Below are positions 12,335-25,617 of a stretch of 64,000 nucleotides of DNA, in pieces. Both the position numbers and the translations under genes were made by a program. Within the stretch, counting starts at the first letter, position 1. Each line of letters begins with the position of its first letter. Origin of the DNA: Paramecium sonneborni (lineage: Eukaryota > Ciliophora > Oligohymenophorea > Peniculida > Parameciidae); assembly GCA_905182985.1 (NCBI GenBank), contig CAJJDN010000009.1, positions 124,770-188,769 on the forward strand, in the 5' to 3' direction. The notes under the pieces were generated by a model, which saw nothing but the letters and a program-made list of their open reading frames with translations, made no database searches and was not told the DNA's origin.

Positions 12335-15300
12335 TCAGATTATTAATAAAAATATCAATATGAAATTAAGGATAAGTTATCCATGTATATCTTTGACATC
12401 AATTTTAACACTTAAATCAGGAATGACTTCTATGCCTTGTTCACATTTATACTGATATTAATTCCAGTGACATTCATAATTTAATGATTCACAATCTTAT
12501 TACAATATCAATTATTTACAAGACTTTCTACAAACCTTATCTTATGAACTCCAGTAACATTTATTACTAGCTAAGCATTATGCTTCAGACAAAAAGGATT
12601 AACATAAAATAGAGTTGCACTTTCCATTTGAATAAATACAAGCTCCATTGCTATTTGTACATGTACATTAATCTAAAATTTCCTCACAGATTCTACATTA
12701 TAAAAATTAATCCATATAACATGAATATCCATTTATTTCATTACCATTACATAAAGTTGGGGATGCATTGTATAAATGGCAAAATGTATTTGTACAATGA
12801 TAAGTATTTTCATAGACTCCATACATTTCCCATGAACATTTGAATTTATTTATAGTAGTCTATACACAAATTGAAAAATCAGTGATTGTTGAACAAGTTG
12901 AAATTTCTTAACATCTATCATCCATATATATGCAATTAGAAAAATTGTAACAGTCTACTTCAGTTCTATCTGAACAATCTAGAGGTCGACATTAAAAATT
13001 ATCTTATTTACAAGCAGTATTAGAACAATCACTATTGGGACATAATTCTATAAGATTTGTTGCACTAATACAATTATTGAGAATTTAAACACAATTTGAT
13101 GAATTAAATACATAATCCTTGCAATTTGATAAATTATTTAAATTAATTATATCTTCGCATGATGAAGCATTCTAACATTATTATTAAGCATCTTTGTAAC
13201 ATCTTTTACCATTAATTGAACCTGAACAATCTGTTTAATCATTGCAATTTCTTAATCTACAACTATAAATATCATAATCATAAATGCAATTTGAATTAGA
13301 TTTGCAATTACTTTCATTCAATTGACATTATGCATTAGTAATTTATGTAGAACAAACACATTATGTAATATCATATGACCATTTGCAATTTGATTAATGA
13401 AGACAATTATTTTAATTCAAACCATAATAATTGCAAGGTAATTATGATAATGTAAAATAACAATTATTTGAGATTTAATCATAAGCACAACTATCCTATG
13501 TATTCATCTTGCATGCCATTTCATTAACATTTGTTAAATCCAAACAACTTTTCTTAAGATTAATTATTTTTTAACATTTGTTATCAACATATTAACATGG
13601 CTCTAAAATTGTAGAAACACATGCCCTTCTATTTAATCCAGGATAAGAACATTTAAAATATTTATTATACTTTTCTTGACATGTTCTATTTTCTACATTA
13701 TAAGAACAGACATTCTGATGATAGTTCAATAATGAACAGCTTAAACTATTGAGTTTTGTGAAATTATCACATTAATTTATACTCTTATTTACATTAAAAA
13801 CTTAGCAACTATCAGAAACACTATCCCATTAACATGCTTATGTTTAAATATTTGTACAACCAATAAGGGATAAACCAAAAGTATAACAAGTATCTGAATT
13901 GATATTGATATTTTTGCATGAATTGGTTTTGGTATCATATTTACAACTTAAATGAGGTAACATTTAACAAACCATTTAGGTGACATCTTTATAATCAGAA
14001 CAATTCAATTTATTTACAAATTCAAAATTTGAACATTTGTTATTTTAATATATACATTAAGATTTAGTTAATTGTAAACATGCCTAATCATATTATTTAA
14101 ATTTATACATATTTTGATAAGCCTTTGGAATTACAATTATCTATTTTGGGATCTAAAGGTATACAAGATGATAAATTTGAATCATATTTGATAGCCATAT
14201 TAACAGTTGTACAAAAAATTTCAGTCACTAAGGTCAATTATGTTTAAGTAGCATTTTCATCTGCATACCAATCAACACATTAATCATTTCTCCAAGCACA
14301 GAATAAATTAATAATCGCTAAGCATTATTTCATACTTTTATCAGCACAAATAGCATTATTACATTAATCATTATTAAAGCAATTTATACATGTATGATTT
14401 TGCCAAGAACAGTAACCTATTCTACTACCAATACAATCTTCTTTTTGCTGAAATTAGGTACATTCATAGATTAATCTAATTTAAACGAAATCATTTTGAT
14501 CAGTTTCCATAGAGTTTGTAAATTCACTAGTTAATTTAATATCACAACGTTTAGTAATTTCATCATATTTACAGGGTTATTTAGAATATTTATAGCATGA
14601 TACTTTATTAAACTAAAAATAATGTTTATAAATATTACTTCAGATGGGATATCTTAACAAGATACAGGTTCAAATTCTTTACCTATATTTTCACATTTAC
14701 CATTCCATTTACAATACATAGATGTATTTAAGCAACCCCATTAATTAATAATATTTTCACATGAGTATTTACTTCTATACCATTTCTAACATGTGTTATT
14801 AACCCAAGAACAAAATTAATTAATTACTTTTTGACATGCTGAATAACTTAAGGTGTCAGAACAAGATTAATCGACTTCAATTAATTAATCGCAAGTATTA
14901 GTTCCAAGATTGAATGAACATGATACTTTAGCTTATTTACAATATGTTAATGTATTATAATCATGACAATTTTAAGAACCAATCTTATTTACACATTATC
15001 CATCATGCCATTTACAAATTTAATTATATGTTAAAATTTATTCACATGTATTAAATGAAACATCATCTATACAATTTATCTATTTTAAAATAGCTTCTTT
15101 ACAAGTGAAACCATCCCAAAAACATGTTAATTCAGATGTATTTTCTAGACAAAGACTTCGAGATAATCCTAAATTTTCACATCTTAAAAATGATATTGGT
15201 AAGTTTGTAGAATAATCAAAACAAGTCATACCATTCCATAATTAAGATATTGATTAACAATAACTTTAACTATATTCACAATTAGTATAAGTTCCATCTT

Positions 15301-18300
15301 CACATTTATTATCTAAATTATCACTAAGATCACATTATTTATTGTCTCCTATCCAAATGCAAGTAGATTTAATAGATATTAAACAAGATTATCTATTTTT
15401 AAATTCACAATCAATCTCATCAAATGATCTTTTATATTCTTAGCATTTACCATTAAACCATACACATTTCATGTCATTCATTATTTCAATACAAGACTTT
15501 TGATTTAATTGATTACATATATAAATATCATCATATTTTGATGATGAATAACTTAAACAATTCTATGAATTTAAATCAAAATAATATAGATTAGTAGTCA
15601 AAGATATACAACCAAAGTAATTCAAATTAATATCATAAGTATCATCTAATGATTAATCACATTATTAAAATAAATCATCTTAATCTAAAACAATTAAGCA
15701 ACTCTCTTCCACAAATGTACATTAATATAACTCAGTGTATTAAGTACATTCACTAATTTCAATAGTGTTTCTTAATTTACATCTATTTGTGGATTCTTGA
15801 TAATAACATTCTTCTGTGTTTAATTCATTTTACATAATTGATAAACATAATTAACGATTAACTTAATAATTAGTAACAGATGAACATGTTAAATCTCCTG
15901 TATAAGTATAACAAATTTCATTGTCTAAATAACAATTTATTCCTGGAATATCTTTGACACAAAAAGGTGTTAATGATTCACATTACAAAGGAATTTAATG
16001 ACAGAATAGTTCTCCTATTACAGTCATCTTAAAACTACAATTATCTATTGATTCACATGCTAAATAAGATCTAACTTATATTTAATCAAAATATTCACAT
16101 GTATCTAATTGGTAAGATTGAATATCTTAACATGTTTTAAACCATATATAATCCATAAATTAACATTTCATGGCTCTTTATAATGCACAGCCATATTGAG
16201 TTTAAGTTAGACTTGAACATTAATTTTCAGAAAACTCTTCATCTATCATATCACTTTTAGAATTATAATTAACCATCTAACAAGTATTGTCTTTGTAAAT
16301 ACATAATGGATAATAATGCCAACAAAAGTTAAGTGTTGTGTATTCAAAATCGTTGCAATCATAATTTTAGAAATTATTTATTTCATAACATTTACCTTTA
16401 TCATAAATGCAACTTTTAGATTTATGTTAAATACATTCTTATAGAGTTTAAGAATCTTCACAATCATAATCTTTATCTGTACATTTATTATCTATCCATT
16501 AACAATAACCAGGTTAAGACATACATAAATCATATCTTAAAGATAACCAACATGGAACTGTTATTTATTCACTAGAACAACCTTTTCTACCTGCAAAACA
16601 TGTACCGCTACTAANTATCACTAAGATCACATTATTTATTGTCTCCTATCCAAATGCAAGTAGATTTAATAGATATTAAACAAGATTATCTATTTTTAAA
16701 TTCACAATCAATCTCATCAAATGATCTTTTATATTCTTAGCATTTACCATTAAACCATACACATTTCATGTCATTCATTATTTCAATACAAGACTTTTGA
16801 TTTAATTGATTACATATATAAATATCATCATATTTTGATGATGAATAACTTAAACAATTCTATGAATTTAAATCAAAATAATATAGATTAGTAGTCAAAG
16901 ATATACAACCAAAGTAATTCAAATTAATATCATAAGTATCATCTAATGATTAATCACATTATTAAAATAAATCATCTTAATCTAAAACAATTAAGCAACT
17001 CTCTTCCACAAATGTACATTAATATAACTCAGTGTATTAAGTACATTCACTAATTTCAATAGTGTTTCTTAATTTACATCTATTTGTGGATTCTTGATAA
17101 TAACATTCTTCTGTGTTTAATTCATTTTACATAATTGATAAACATAATTAACGATTAACTTAATAATTAGTAACAGATGAACATGTTAAATCTCCTGTAT
17201 AAGTATAACAAATTTCATTGTCTAAATAACAATTTATTCCTGGAATATCTTTGACACAAAAAGGTGTTAATGATTCACATTACAAAGGAATTTAATGACA
17301 GAATAGTTCTCCTATTACAGTCATCTTAAAACTACAATTATCTATTGATTCACATGCTAAATAAGATCTAACTTATATTTAATCAAAATATTCACATGTA
17401 TCTAATTGGTAAGATTGAATATCTTAACATGTTTTAAACCATATATAATCCATAAATTAACATTTCATGGCTCTTTATAATGCACAGCCATATTGAGTTT
17501 AAGTTAGACTTGAACATTAATTTTCAGAAAACTCTTCATCTATCATATCACTTTTAGAATTATAATTAACCATCTAACAAGTATTGTCTTTGTAAATACA
17601 TAATGGATAATAATGCCAACAAAAGTTAAGTGTTGTGTATTCAAAATCGTTGCAATCATAATTTTAGAAATTATTTATTTCATAACATTTACCTTTATCA
17701 TAAATGCAACTTTTAGATTTATGTTAAATACATTCTTATAGAGTTTAAGAATCTTCACAATCATAATCTTTATCTGTACATTTATTATCTATCCATTAAC
17801 AATAACCAGGTTAAGACATACATAAATCATATCTTAAAGATAACCAACATGGAACTGTTATTTATTCACTAGAACAACCTTTTCTACCTGCAAAACATGT
17901 ACCGCTACTAATTCCACAAACTTTCCAAGATTTTACTTACTCATAAGATGATGGACATAATTCTGTTGATAATTTACAAAATTTAGCTTATTCATCCCAT
18001 ATACAATTTAAATCACCAAATGTACATCCCATTCTATTTCTAAAATCACAAGAAATAGATAAATCAGTTAATTTAGAACACTTATTATTGTAAAACACAC
18101 AAGGTCCTCTTGTTTATAATAAACATAATATTTAAGATGCTCCAATTTAATCACAATCAAAAACATCATCAATTTCAGGAGTTTAACATTAATTAGTTGT
18201 TTTATCATAATAACATGCATCTGTACTACGGGTACATAATTAAGGATTATAAATACTCATATCATATGTACTCAAAGTTGAACATGAATCTCCAAAAGAT

Positions 18301-21066
18301 GTATAAATTGATATACATTTACGTGGGTTTTATTTATAACATACTTAACCAGGAGTAGTTATTTTATTACAAATTTACATATTACTATCTTTGCATAGAA
18401 GTTAATTTAAAAAGATATTTTAGTATTCTTGAGGACCATTTAAAATTGTACACTTTTAATTGTAGAAATAACATTATTCTGTTGTGTATCCCATGCATCT
18501 ATAGACATTGATTTATCTTGTATAACCACAATCAGTATCGGTAATATCAGTTATTTAGGAGGTGCAAACAGAATCAACAACTTCGCAGTATTATTGATCT
18601 GAAAGATTGAGTGCAATATTAGTAGTTAAATTAACACATATATTAACATTTGAATTATCTTGGAATGTATTACAATTTGAATAAAAACCTTATTAATGAT
18701 TTCTACATTTGATAGTTTAATCACTATTGATTGATCCCCAAAAACAATATTATCCAGGTTTTGTTATTGATAAACAAGTAGATTGACTAATATATTCAGT
18801 ATTACAGTTAAATGAATTAAAAAAAGGAGTAGAATCTTGACATTAATTAATTACATTATTATAATAACAATTGGCAGATGATAATCTACAAGCATATCTA
18901 TTAGCATATTGATTGCAATCATTAATATTATTATATACAACAATACAACTTTTAGAATCATTATCATATTAGCATTGATCCTAAAAATTAATTGATTATC
19001 TACAAACACTTGGACTTACTCTTTATAATTCATAGCAGTTATAATAAATAATTTTAGAAGGTTATAAATAAATACATTAATTATCAACCCAAGCACAATA
19101 TTCATTTTAGATACTCAAACATTAAGTTTAATTAATGCCTTTTGTATCACAATGTAAAAGTGAAGCATCAGTTGAAAAACAACTAAAACTATTTGAATCA
19201 TAAAGACATAATTTATTATTTGATACAATTGCCTCTTTACATAAATTAGGATTAACTAATTTCATAAGATCACAAGCAATTTATGTATTTGTCACATGTA
19301 AACATTTTTATTTAAAATAATCCCATCTTGTATTCGAATTAATTAAATTAAGACAATATTCTTTATTAATTCTATCATTTCCTTAATAATTGCATTCAAA
19401 ATCATTTACTTAATAATTTGGATCTACAAAATCAATACAAGGTGAATATAAATTAATATCTGAACTTTCACAATTTTAAGTATTAAAATTATATTTATAG
19501 TATTTCCCTGATTATGATATACATAAATTATAATTCATAAATGTAGATTCAGGAAACGCTAAAAAATGTGAAAATAATTATTGATCTTTAACATTCAAAC
19601 ATGTATTTTAATGCCATACACAAAATTAATCATACATAGTAATTGAAGTACAACAAAATATTGTATTACAATTATTGCATTTCATCTATTCAATATTTTT
19701 AATTGTTTTGCATCTTCCAACATTAGAATCCCAATAACAAGTAGTTGCCATTTTTACACAATAAAATAAATTCAATCCTAATTAATCACATTTATTAGAA
19801 GGTGAACATACTATAAATGAAGACTATTCGGAAAATTCTAAATCAAACTTATTACTAGTTAACCATACACATTTAGTATTATTAATACAATCTTATTTTG
19901 TTTAATATTAGAAACAAGTATTACTACATTCTGCTTTTGTTGATGTTAAATCTAAATAACATGCCCTATCTTAAACTTAAGCACAATCAAAATGTGTTGC
20001 TAAACTTATTTTAGAATCACATGATTCTTAAACTGTTATTGTTTCAATATTATAACATTAAAATTCTTTTGAATAATTAATTTAACATTTCTAATTTATA
20101 TTATAATATCTTTAACAAACTATACCGCTCATACTTTAACATGCAATTTAATTCTTATCTATATATGTTTAATCTTATAAATCTTTATCTACTATTGTTT
20201 AACATTCATTATTTACAAAAACTGTCCAAACTGGATTTAAAGGATGATTATTCAAATATTTACAATAAATATGATTAACTCCTCTGATGTTACCACTCAA
20301 ACTAAAAAGTGTTAGAAATCTATTCTCATTTAAAATCTCTTATGCAATGCATCCATATCTTGAATAATCATTTATTTTAACTATAATTATTATTATATTA
20401 ATTTATACGATTTGTTATGCTTAATTATGTTGCCTATGTATACCATTTATAATCACCATTATTATCGACATAATTATCTCCCATCTTTTAATCCTCATAT
20501 GTTCTACTTGTATCTACTTCTATTCCAGCCTCCACCTTCACTAAATTCTATGCTTCTGTAAATAAATCAGGTTTATATTATAATAAATCCCATAAAAGAG
20601 TACTATGAATAATTAAATATCCTGATATTCTACTACATACTGAAACACTTAGTTCCAAATCCTAAAATATTTAATTTATATTGTTCTCTTCATCATGACT
20701 CAATCTCAAACATTAACCTTTCTCCCATTTACAAAGTTCATTTGGATTTGTTATCGACAAACAACCTGATTTTGATAATTTATCACTGCATCTTGTTTCA
20801 TATTTCTCATATATTGTATGACAAACTTTATCGAATATACATTCAGATATTGTTCCATCCAAATTACCAAATTATTTTACACAAAGCTTCTAACTCAAAT
20901 TAGGATCACATCCCATTAAATAATTATTAGACTTTACACAATACTAACCTTTCCATTCACATTATTAATCTCTTAAATTTATACATCCATTATATGTTGT
21001 TTATTATACACATACATCTAGACCCTTCACCAAAATTAAACATATCACTATTATGAGTAATTTCAT
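12335..21066 (-). CDS. Giant GPI-anchored Paramecium surface antigen (PSA-repeat protein)
   Basis: Cell-surface protein built from many cysteine-rich repeats. It starts with a signal peptide (MKLLIIVICLILVKG). It continues as Cys-rich modules of about 70 residues with spacing like C-x8-C-x5-C and CxW motifs, and ends with a hydrophobic tail (LILNFILIFLLII) right before TGA, as expected for a GPI-attachment signal. This is the plan of Paramecium immobilisation antigens and relatives. At least three introns restore frame: 20381-20408, 14613-14638 and 14084-14108. The assembly joint at 16615 inserts a 1297-bp artefact; with it removed the gene encodes about 2450 residues. Unlike classical antigens it has little obvious Thr/Ser/Ala-rich central repetition, so it may be a constitutive relative rather than a serotype antigen. 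Confidence 0.8.
16615..16615. other. Assembly joint (single N)
   Basis: Single N inside the surface antigen gene. Bases 16616-17911 repeat 15319-16614 exactly (1296 bp), so two contigs overlap here and were not merged. Joining 16614 directly to 17912 restores the antigen coding sequence. Confidence 0.95.
16616..17911. repeat. Artefactual second copy of 15319-16614 (inside surface antigen)
   Basis: Direct copy with constant offset 1297 that ends exactly at the base matching the last one before the N. It adds about 432 codons of false repeat and shifts the frame by one base. It must not be read as extra antigen modules. Confidence 0.95.
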
Positions 21067-21584
21067 TATTTAAATATATTATTATTATTTTTATCTATAA
21101 TCCATACTATGATACTATAATTTTTAGTTTCTCTAAATTTTTTAAATAATCATTTTAACACACAATTTCTCAACATAATTAACAAAATCATCATTTTTTT
21201 TAATTATATTAGCAAATTATTAAATTCATAATTGCTTTGCTATTTACTAACTATTGCATCAATATTTTATCTACTTTTCTAAAGTATTGAATAAAAATAA
21301 TTAAGATTTTTTTCAATATATTATGATCAGTTCAATTCTTTACCCTTTTCTACATTCTTATATTTATCATTATATTAAAAATTACATAAATAAAAATCAA
21401 AATAAGACCTATTGTTTATAAATTTTATGTTTATTTATAAATCTAATTCAACTCAATTTCATTTTATTTATATAATATTTTATTTATACAAAATAGATTA
21501 ACTAATTGTAAATGTAATTTATTTATGAATCAAAAAAAAAAGTATAGTTAATTATTTCTGAAACGGATTCTTAATAAAAATAAA
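21067..21584. promoter_or_regulatory. Divergent promoter region, surface antigen / carboxypeptidase
   Basis: About 518 bp between two divergent ATGs, 80-85% AT. It lies upstream of both the surface antigen (left) and the secreted carboxypeptidase (right), so both promoters must be here. I cannot point to a specific element. Confidence 0.5.
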
Positions 21585-22526
21585 ATGAAAATTTTTGTAA
21601 TTTTAATAATAATAAAACTTGTTTTAGCAAGTACTCATTTACCCTCTTTCTATCATACTACAGATGATATTGAAAAAGAAGTAAAGAATATCTTAAAAAA
21701 TTGCTAAATGAAGGCTACTTAAAAGAAATATGGAATTATTAATTCTATAACCTTAAAGCCAAAAATAGAAAATGAAAATAAGAATAAGGCTTTTATAATT
21801 TTTGGAGAACATGCAAGAGAGTTAATAAGTGTTGAAACTGGATTTCACTTTCTCTAATAAATATGCAAAGTTGGTGTAGATTTCAAATTAAAAATTATCA
21901 TTAATATGAATCCTAATTCAAGAAGGTATGTGGAAAAAGGATACTTTTGTTTAAGAGAAAATCTTAATGGAGTTGATTTAAATAGAAATTATGGTTTTGA
22001 ATGGAAATTTAAGGAAAATCATTTTGTTTAAGATTCTTCTGGTCCTGAACCATTTTCAGAGATTGAAACATAAACTGTTAGAGATATTCTCACTTAATTC
22101 AAACCTAGAACATTTATAACAGTGCATTCAGGTACTTTAGCAATTTTGCATCCTTGGGCTTATAAGAAAGAAGACATTGTTATTTCTCACAATAATTTTA
22201 GAGGAGTCAAGAATAATTGCGTTGATTGTTTATTAGGAGGAGCAGCTACTCAAATAGGATATACTGCTTCAGGCAATTCTATGGATTATGCTTATGGAGT
22301 AGCAAAAGTTAAAAGATCTTACACACTTGAAATATTTTAATTAGAAAAATAAAATTAAAGAAAGGAACCTGATAGTAATTTTGCTGAATTCTTGTAACAT
22401 AAAGAGAAAACACAGTTAAGTAATAAAGAATTATTTTGTTTTGATTATTTTAATCCTAGAAGTGAAGAATAATATAATGAATTAGTTTCCAAATGGTCTG
22501 ATATCATTTTATAATTGATTAAATGA
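21585..22526 (+). CDS. Secreted M14 zinc carboxypeptidase
   Basis: Metallo-carboxypeptidase that removes C-terminal residues from peptides, probably in the secretory/phagosomal pathway. Intronless, 313 residues, starting with a signal peptide (MKIFVILIIIKLVLA). Zinc ligands are His76 and Glu79 in GEHARE, and His181 in the HSGT motif. Substrate-binding Asn/Arg lie in NGVDLNRNYGFEW and NPNSRR. The catalytic Glu249 is in YTLEIFQ. All active-site positions of the family are present, so the enzyme should be active. There is no long propeptide, unlike digestive procarboxypeptidases. A second M14 enzyme of a different subfamily follows 133 bp downstream on the same strand. Confidence 0.9.
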
Positions 22527-22659
22527 TCTATCATATAAATTAGATTATGAAAGATTTATTAAAAATTTAGAAAACACTTAATGTATATTTTTAAACATTT
22601 TTGTATATTTAACTCACTATAATATTTATAAAAGTTTATAATTAGTAAATATATTATGT

Positions 22660-24342
22660 ATGAATAAAAAATTACAATTAATCACTTTTCAAAATTACAC
22701 TCTAATAAACTATCTTAAAGTTTTTCAAAAGAAATTAGGCTTAGAAAATACAGAGATCTCACCTTCGATCAATTAACCAAATGGAAAATTAGAATAGTTT
22801 GGTGACGACATTCAGGTATATTCACAATATGATTCTTCAAATTTGCTTTTTGTAACAGCTGATCAAGATTGCATAAATATTTTATTAAATAGTGACTCAA
22901 ACACTAATGGATGCACTTAATGGTTTAATTTCTAGATTAAATCATTAAAAGTTGGATTAACCATAAAATTTAAAATATTAAATAATAGAAGAAGTAAGTA
23001 ATTATTAACTTCCTGTAATTTTTATACTTCCAAAAATGCATGTTTTGATGTTCACTATTATAAAACAAATATAAATCATCCATTTTATGCAAATGAGGAT
23101 GCAAGCATTGCTTAATATTAAAAATAAATATAATTTTATACTTTAGAGTTTAAATATACATTTTAAGACCAAGAATTTATCACATTTGCATATGCTGAAC
23201 CATATCCATTAAATAGAGTTCTTTAATTGAAGGATTATACAGTAATAGGATATACACAATTAAATAATCCAATCATAAGAATTAAAAGAGGAAAAGCTAA
23301 GAAATATGTTGTAATTCTTGCAAGATAGCATCCATGCGAAACCAGTGGATCATTCATAGCAGAAGAATTGATAAAAATAATTAATTCTACATAATATAGA
23401 TACATAATATATCCAATGATAAATCCAGATGGAGTTTTTCTTGGGAATAGCAGATGTAATAAAAATGGTATTGACTTAAATAGAAAATGGATTAATCCAT
23501 CTCAATAAGAAGAACCAGAATTATATTATATTAAATAGTCTTTGACAAAATATTAATAAAGAATAAAATTTATGATTGATTTGCATGGTCATTCTACTAA
23601 ATAAAATTACTTTATTTATGGATGTTCTAATAATTCAAATTGTAATTCAAAAATCAAAAATTTTGTAAAACAATTTATGAATTGCAAACATTTTAGTTTA
23701 AAAGATTGTTCTTTTGCTACCTAAATTAGTCGAAAATGTACAGCTAGATAAACATTTTGGTCAGAATTTAATATTTAATATTCTATGACAATAGAAATTA
23801 GTCTTTTTGGATCAAAATAAGGATAATTAAAAGGAAGGTTTAGTAGTTTAGAATATTCAGAGATTGCTTTATAAATATATAATTCAATTGAATAATTTTA
23901 TGAAGACAATATTGATTTGATAAAATTACCTTAAATTGAGTGTTTAAATGAAAGTTATGAATCAGAAAGTGAATATGAATAAGATATTGTGAATGTGGGT
24001 ATTGTACAAAAGTAATAATAAAAATATAGAAGTGTTGAGAAATAAAATTAAAAATCTTAAAATGTTAAGAAGGAGGAAGATGTTGTTTAATAAAAATAAT
24101 AAATATTACCTAAGATAAGAATATCAAAGGTAATGAGTAAATCAGAACATAGAGCCTCATCTATTTTTGAAATAGATAATTCGTTTGTTTTTAGATTAGA
24201 ATAATATTAAAATAATTTTAATGTAATAAAGTATTTTCCATAAAGGAATGTCTATCCAAAAAGAATGAGTTGTATAAATAAAAATTAAAATAAGAGTGCA
24301 ACAATAGATATAGAATAGTTGAAAAAATGTTTAATATTATGA
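22660..24342 (+). CDS. Cytosolic carboxypeptidase (CCP/AGBL-type, M14D)
   Basis: Member of the CCP family, which trims glutamates from tubulin tails and other proteins; axonemal and cortical microtubules are the expected substrates in a ciliate. Intronless, 560 residues, no signal peptide. The N-terminal beta-domain of CCPs (about residues 60-210) precedes the catalytic domain. Zinc ligands are His224 and Glu227 in ARQHPCE and His309 in DLHGHS; catalytic Glu379 is in TIEIS; NPDG and GIDLNRKW fit the family. The usual HPGE is HPCE here. The last 150 residues are Gln/Lys-rich and poorly conserved. The ATG at 22660 is the one in frame; another at 22656 is out of frame. Confidence 0.9.
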
Positions 24343-24467
24343 ACTAATATTTAATTAAAATCTTAAAAAATTAAATAAATAATTAATTGAACTAATATTT
24401 TAATCCATAAATAATAAACAATATAATAATAAAAAATTAATAATTTTATATTTTTAAGTATTTCAAT

Positions 24468-25175
24468 TCATCTTTTAGGTTTGTGATAAATTAATTTAGA
24501 TTTGCGACAATCCAAACAATACCAATTTTTTTCAGGAATAAAAAACTCTAGAAAACCTGGATCACAGAATGTATGGCACATTTAATCATTGCATTTATCA
24601 CAAATTAACATTAAATACTATGAGTGGGAACATCCACAAAGTTGACACTTTTAATTTTCTTCTTGTTCATCCTAGAAATTATAAAATTGATCTTGTTCTG
24701 GCTACCATTTAGGTTTATTAAGATTTAACTTGATTGGAGTTCTTTTTCTTTTTCCATTTTCTATTGGATAAATTCTTTTGAATTTAGCTCTACAATAAGG
24801 ACATTAAGTCTTGTATTTTTCAGCCCACTCTTTTATACAGGTTAAACATATTTAATGTTAACAAACATCAATTTCACAAACATTTTATAAATCATCTAAG
24901 TTTGTCATACATATAGGACATTCTTCTTATAATTATTATTTTAGTCGATTTTTTTTAAGTTACTCCTTAGATTGATTAGTTTGTTGCTGATTGACTTATG
25001 GTATGTTCTAATAATTAAAAGATGATATAATAAAAGATCTTACTTCTTTATTTGAAATAAAATTTTTGATATCAGGAGAGTCTTATATTATTTTTTTTCT
25101 TCTAAACTTTAAATTCTTATCTTGGCGTTCCATCCAACGTTGTTCATAGGCATCTAAAATATGTTAATATTGCAT
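24468..25175 (-). CDS. RING-PHD protein, possible E3 ligase (contig copy A)
   Basis: Intronless, 235 residues. A C3HC4 RING begins at Cys86 (CPICMTNL, then CLTC and CPYCRAKF). A PHD finger follows at about 176-228 (CQLCGC, CDKCNDQMCHTFC, WYCLDC). The RING-then-PHD order resembles PHRF1, but the protein is far shorter and lacks the long Ser/Arg region. A short basic stretch (GKRKRTP) between the domains could serve nuclear import. It likely reads histone tails and transfers ubiquitin. The same gene is repeated at 25647-26354 because of the assembly joint at 25617; there is one real gene. The start is 59 bp from the divergent transporter ATG. Confidence 0.8.
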
Positions 25176-25234
25176 TTTTCTATATTTTTGCTTCGAACTA
25201 AAAAAAATTTAATTTTATTCAATTATAATTAAAA
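25176..25234. promoter_or_regulatory. 59-bp bidirectional promoter (RING-PHD / transporter)
   Basis: Only 59 bp separate the two divergent start codons, so one very short AT-rich stretch must serve both genes. It recurs at 26355-26413 through the assembly duplication. Confidence 0.6.
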
Positions 25235-25616
25235 ATGGCAAATGCATTAGCAAATGATGCTTTGATATAATAAGAAATTGATTAATAAGTAATTTAAAAT
25301 CCAAAGCTATCATTTGCTTAAAAGAAGTTATTAAGAAAATCAATTCTAAAAGCTAGTGTAGCAAATGCTCCTAAGAATAGTTCATTTTAAACAATATTAA
25401 GTGTTAGCAACACAATGGTTGGATCATCATTATTAGTAATACCAGTATTATTTTAATAATCTGGAATTTTGAGTGCATTAATAGTTGCATTAATATTTGG
25501 TTTAATATCATGTAAGACTTGTTCACTATTGATGGTTCATAATAAACTTGAGGAATTAGATTTACCTCAAACTATAATGAGAATACTTGGTTAAAAGTAT
25601 AATTTAATTTTTAATA
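25235..25616 (+). pseudogene. Truncated 5' copy of the amino-acid transporter (assembly artefact)
   Basis: First 127 codons of the gene at 26414-27871, cut by the N at 25617. It is the end of the left contig, not a biological pseudogene. Confidence 0.9.
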
Positions 25617-25617
25617 N
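25617..25617. other. Assembly joint (single N)
   Basis: Bases 25618-26795 repeat 24439-25616 exactly (1178 bp, offset 1179). Joining 25616 to 26796 restores the true order. Confidence 0.95.
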
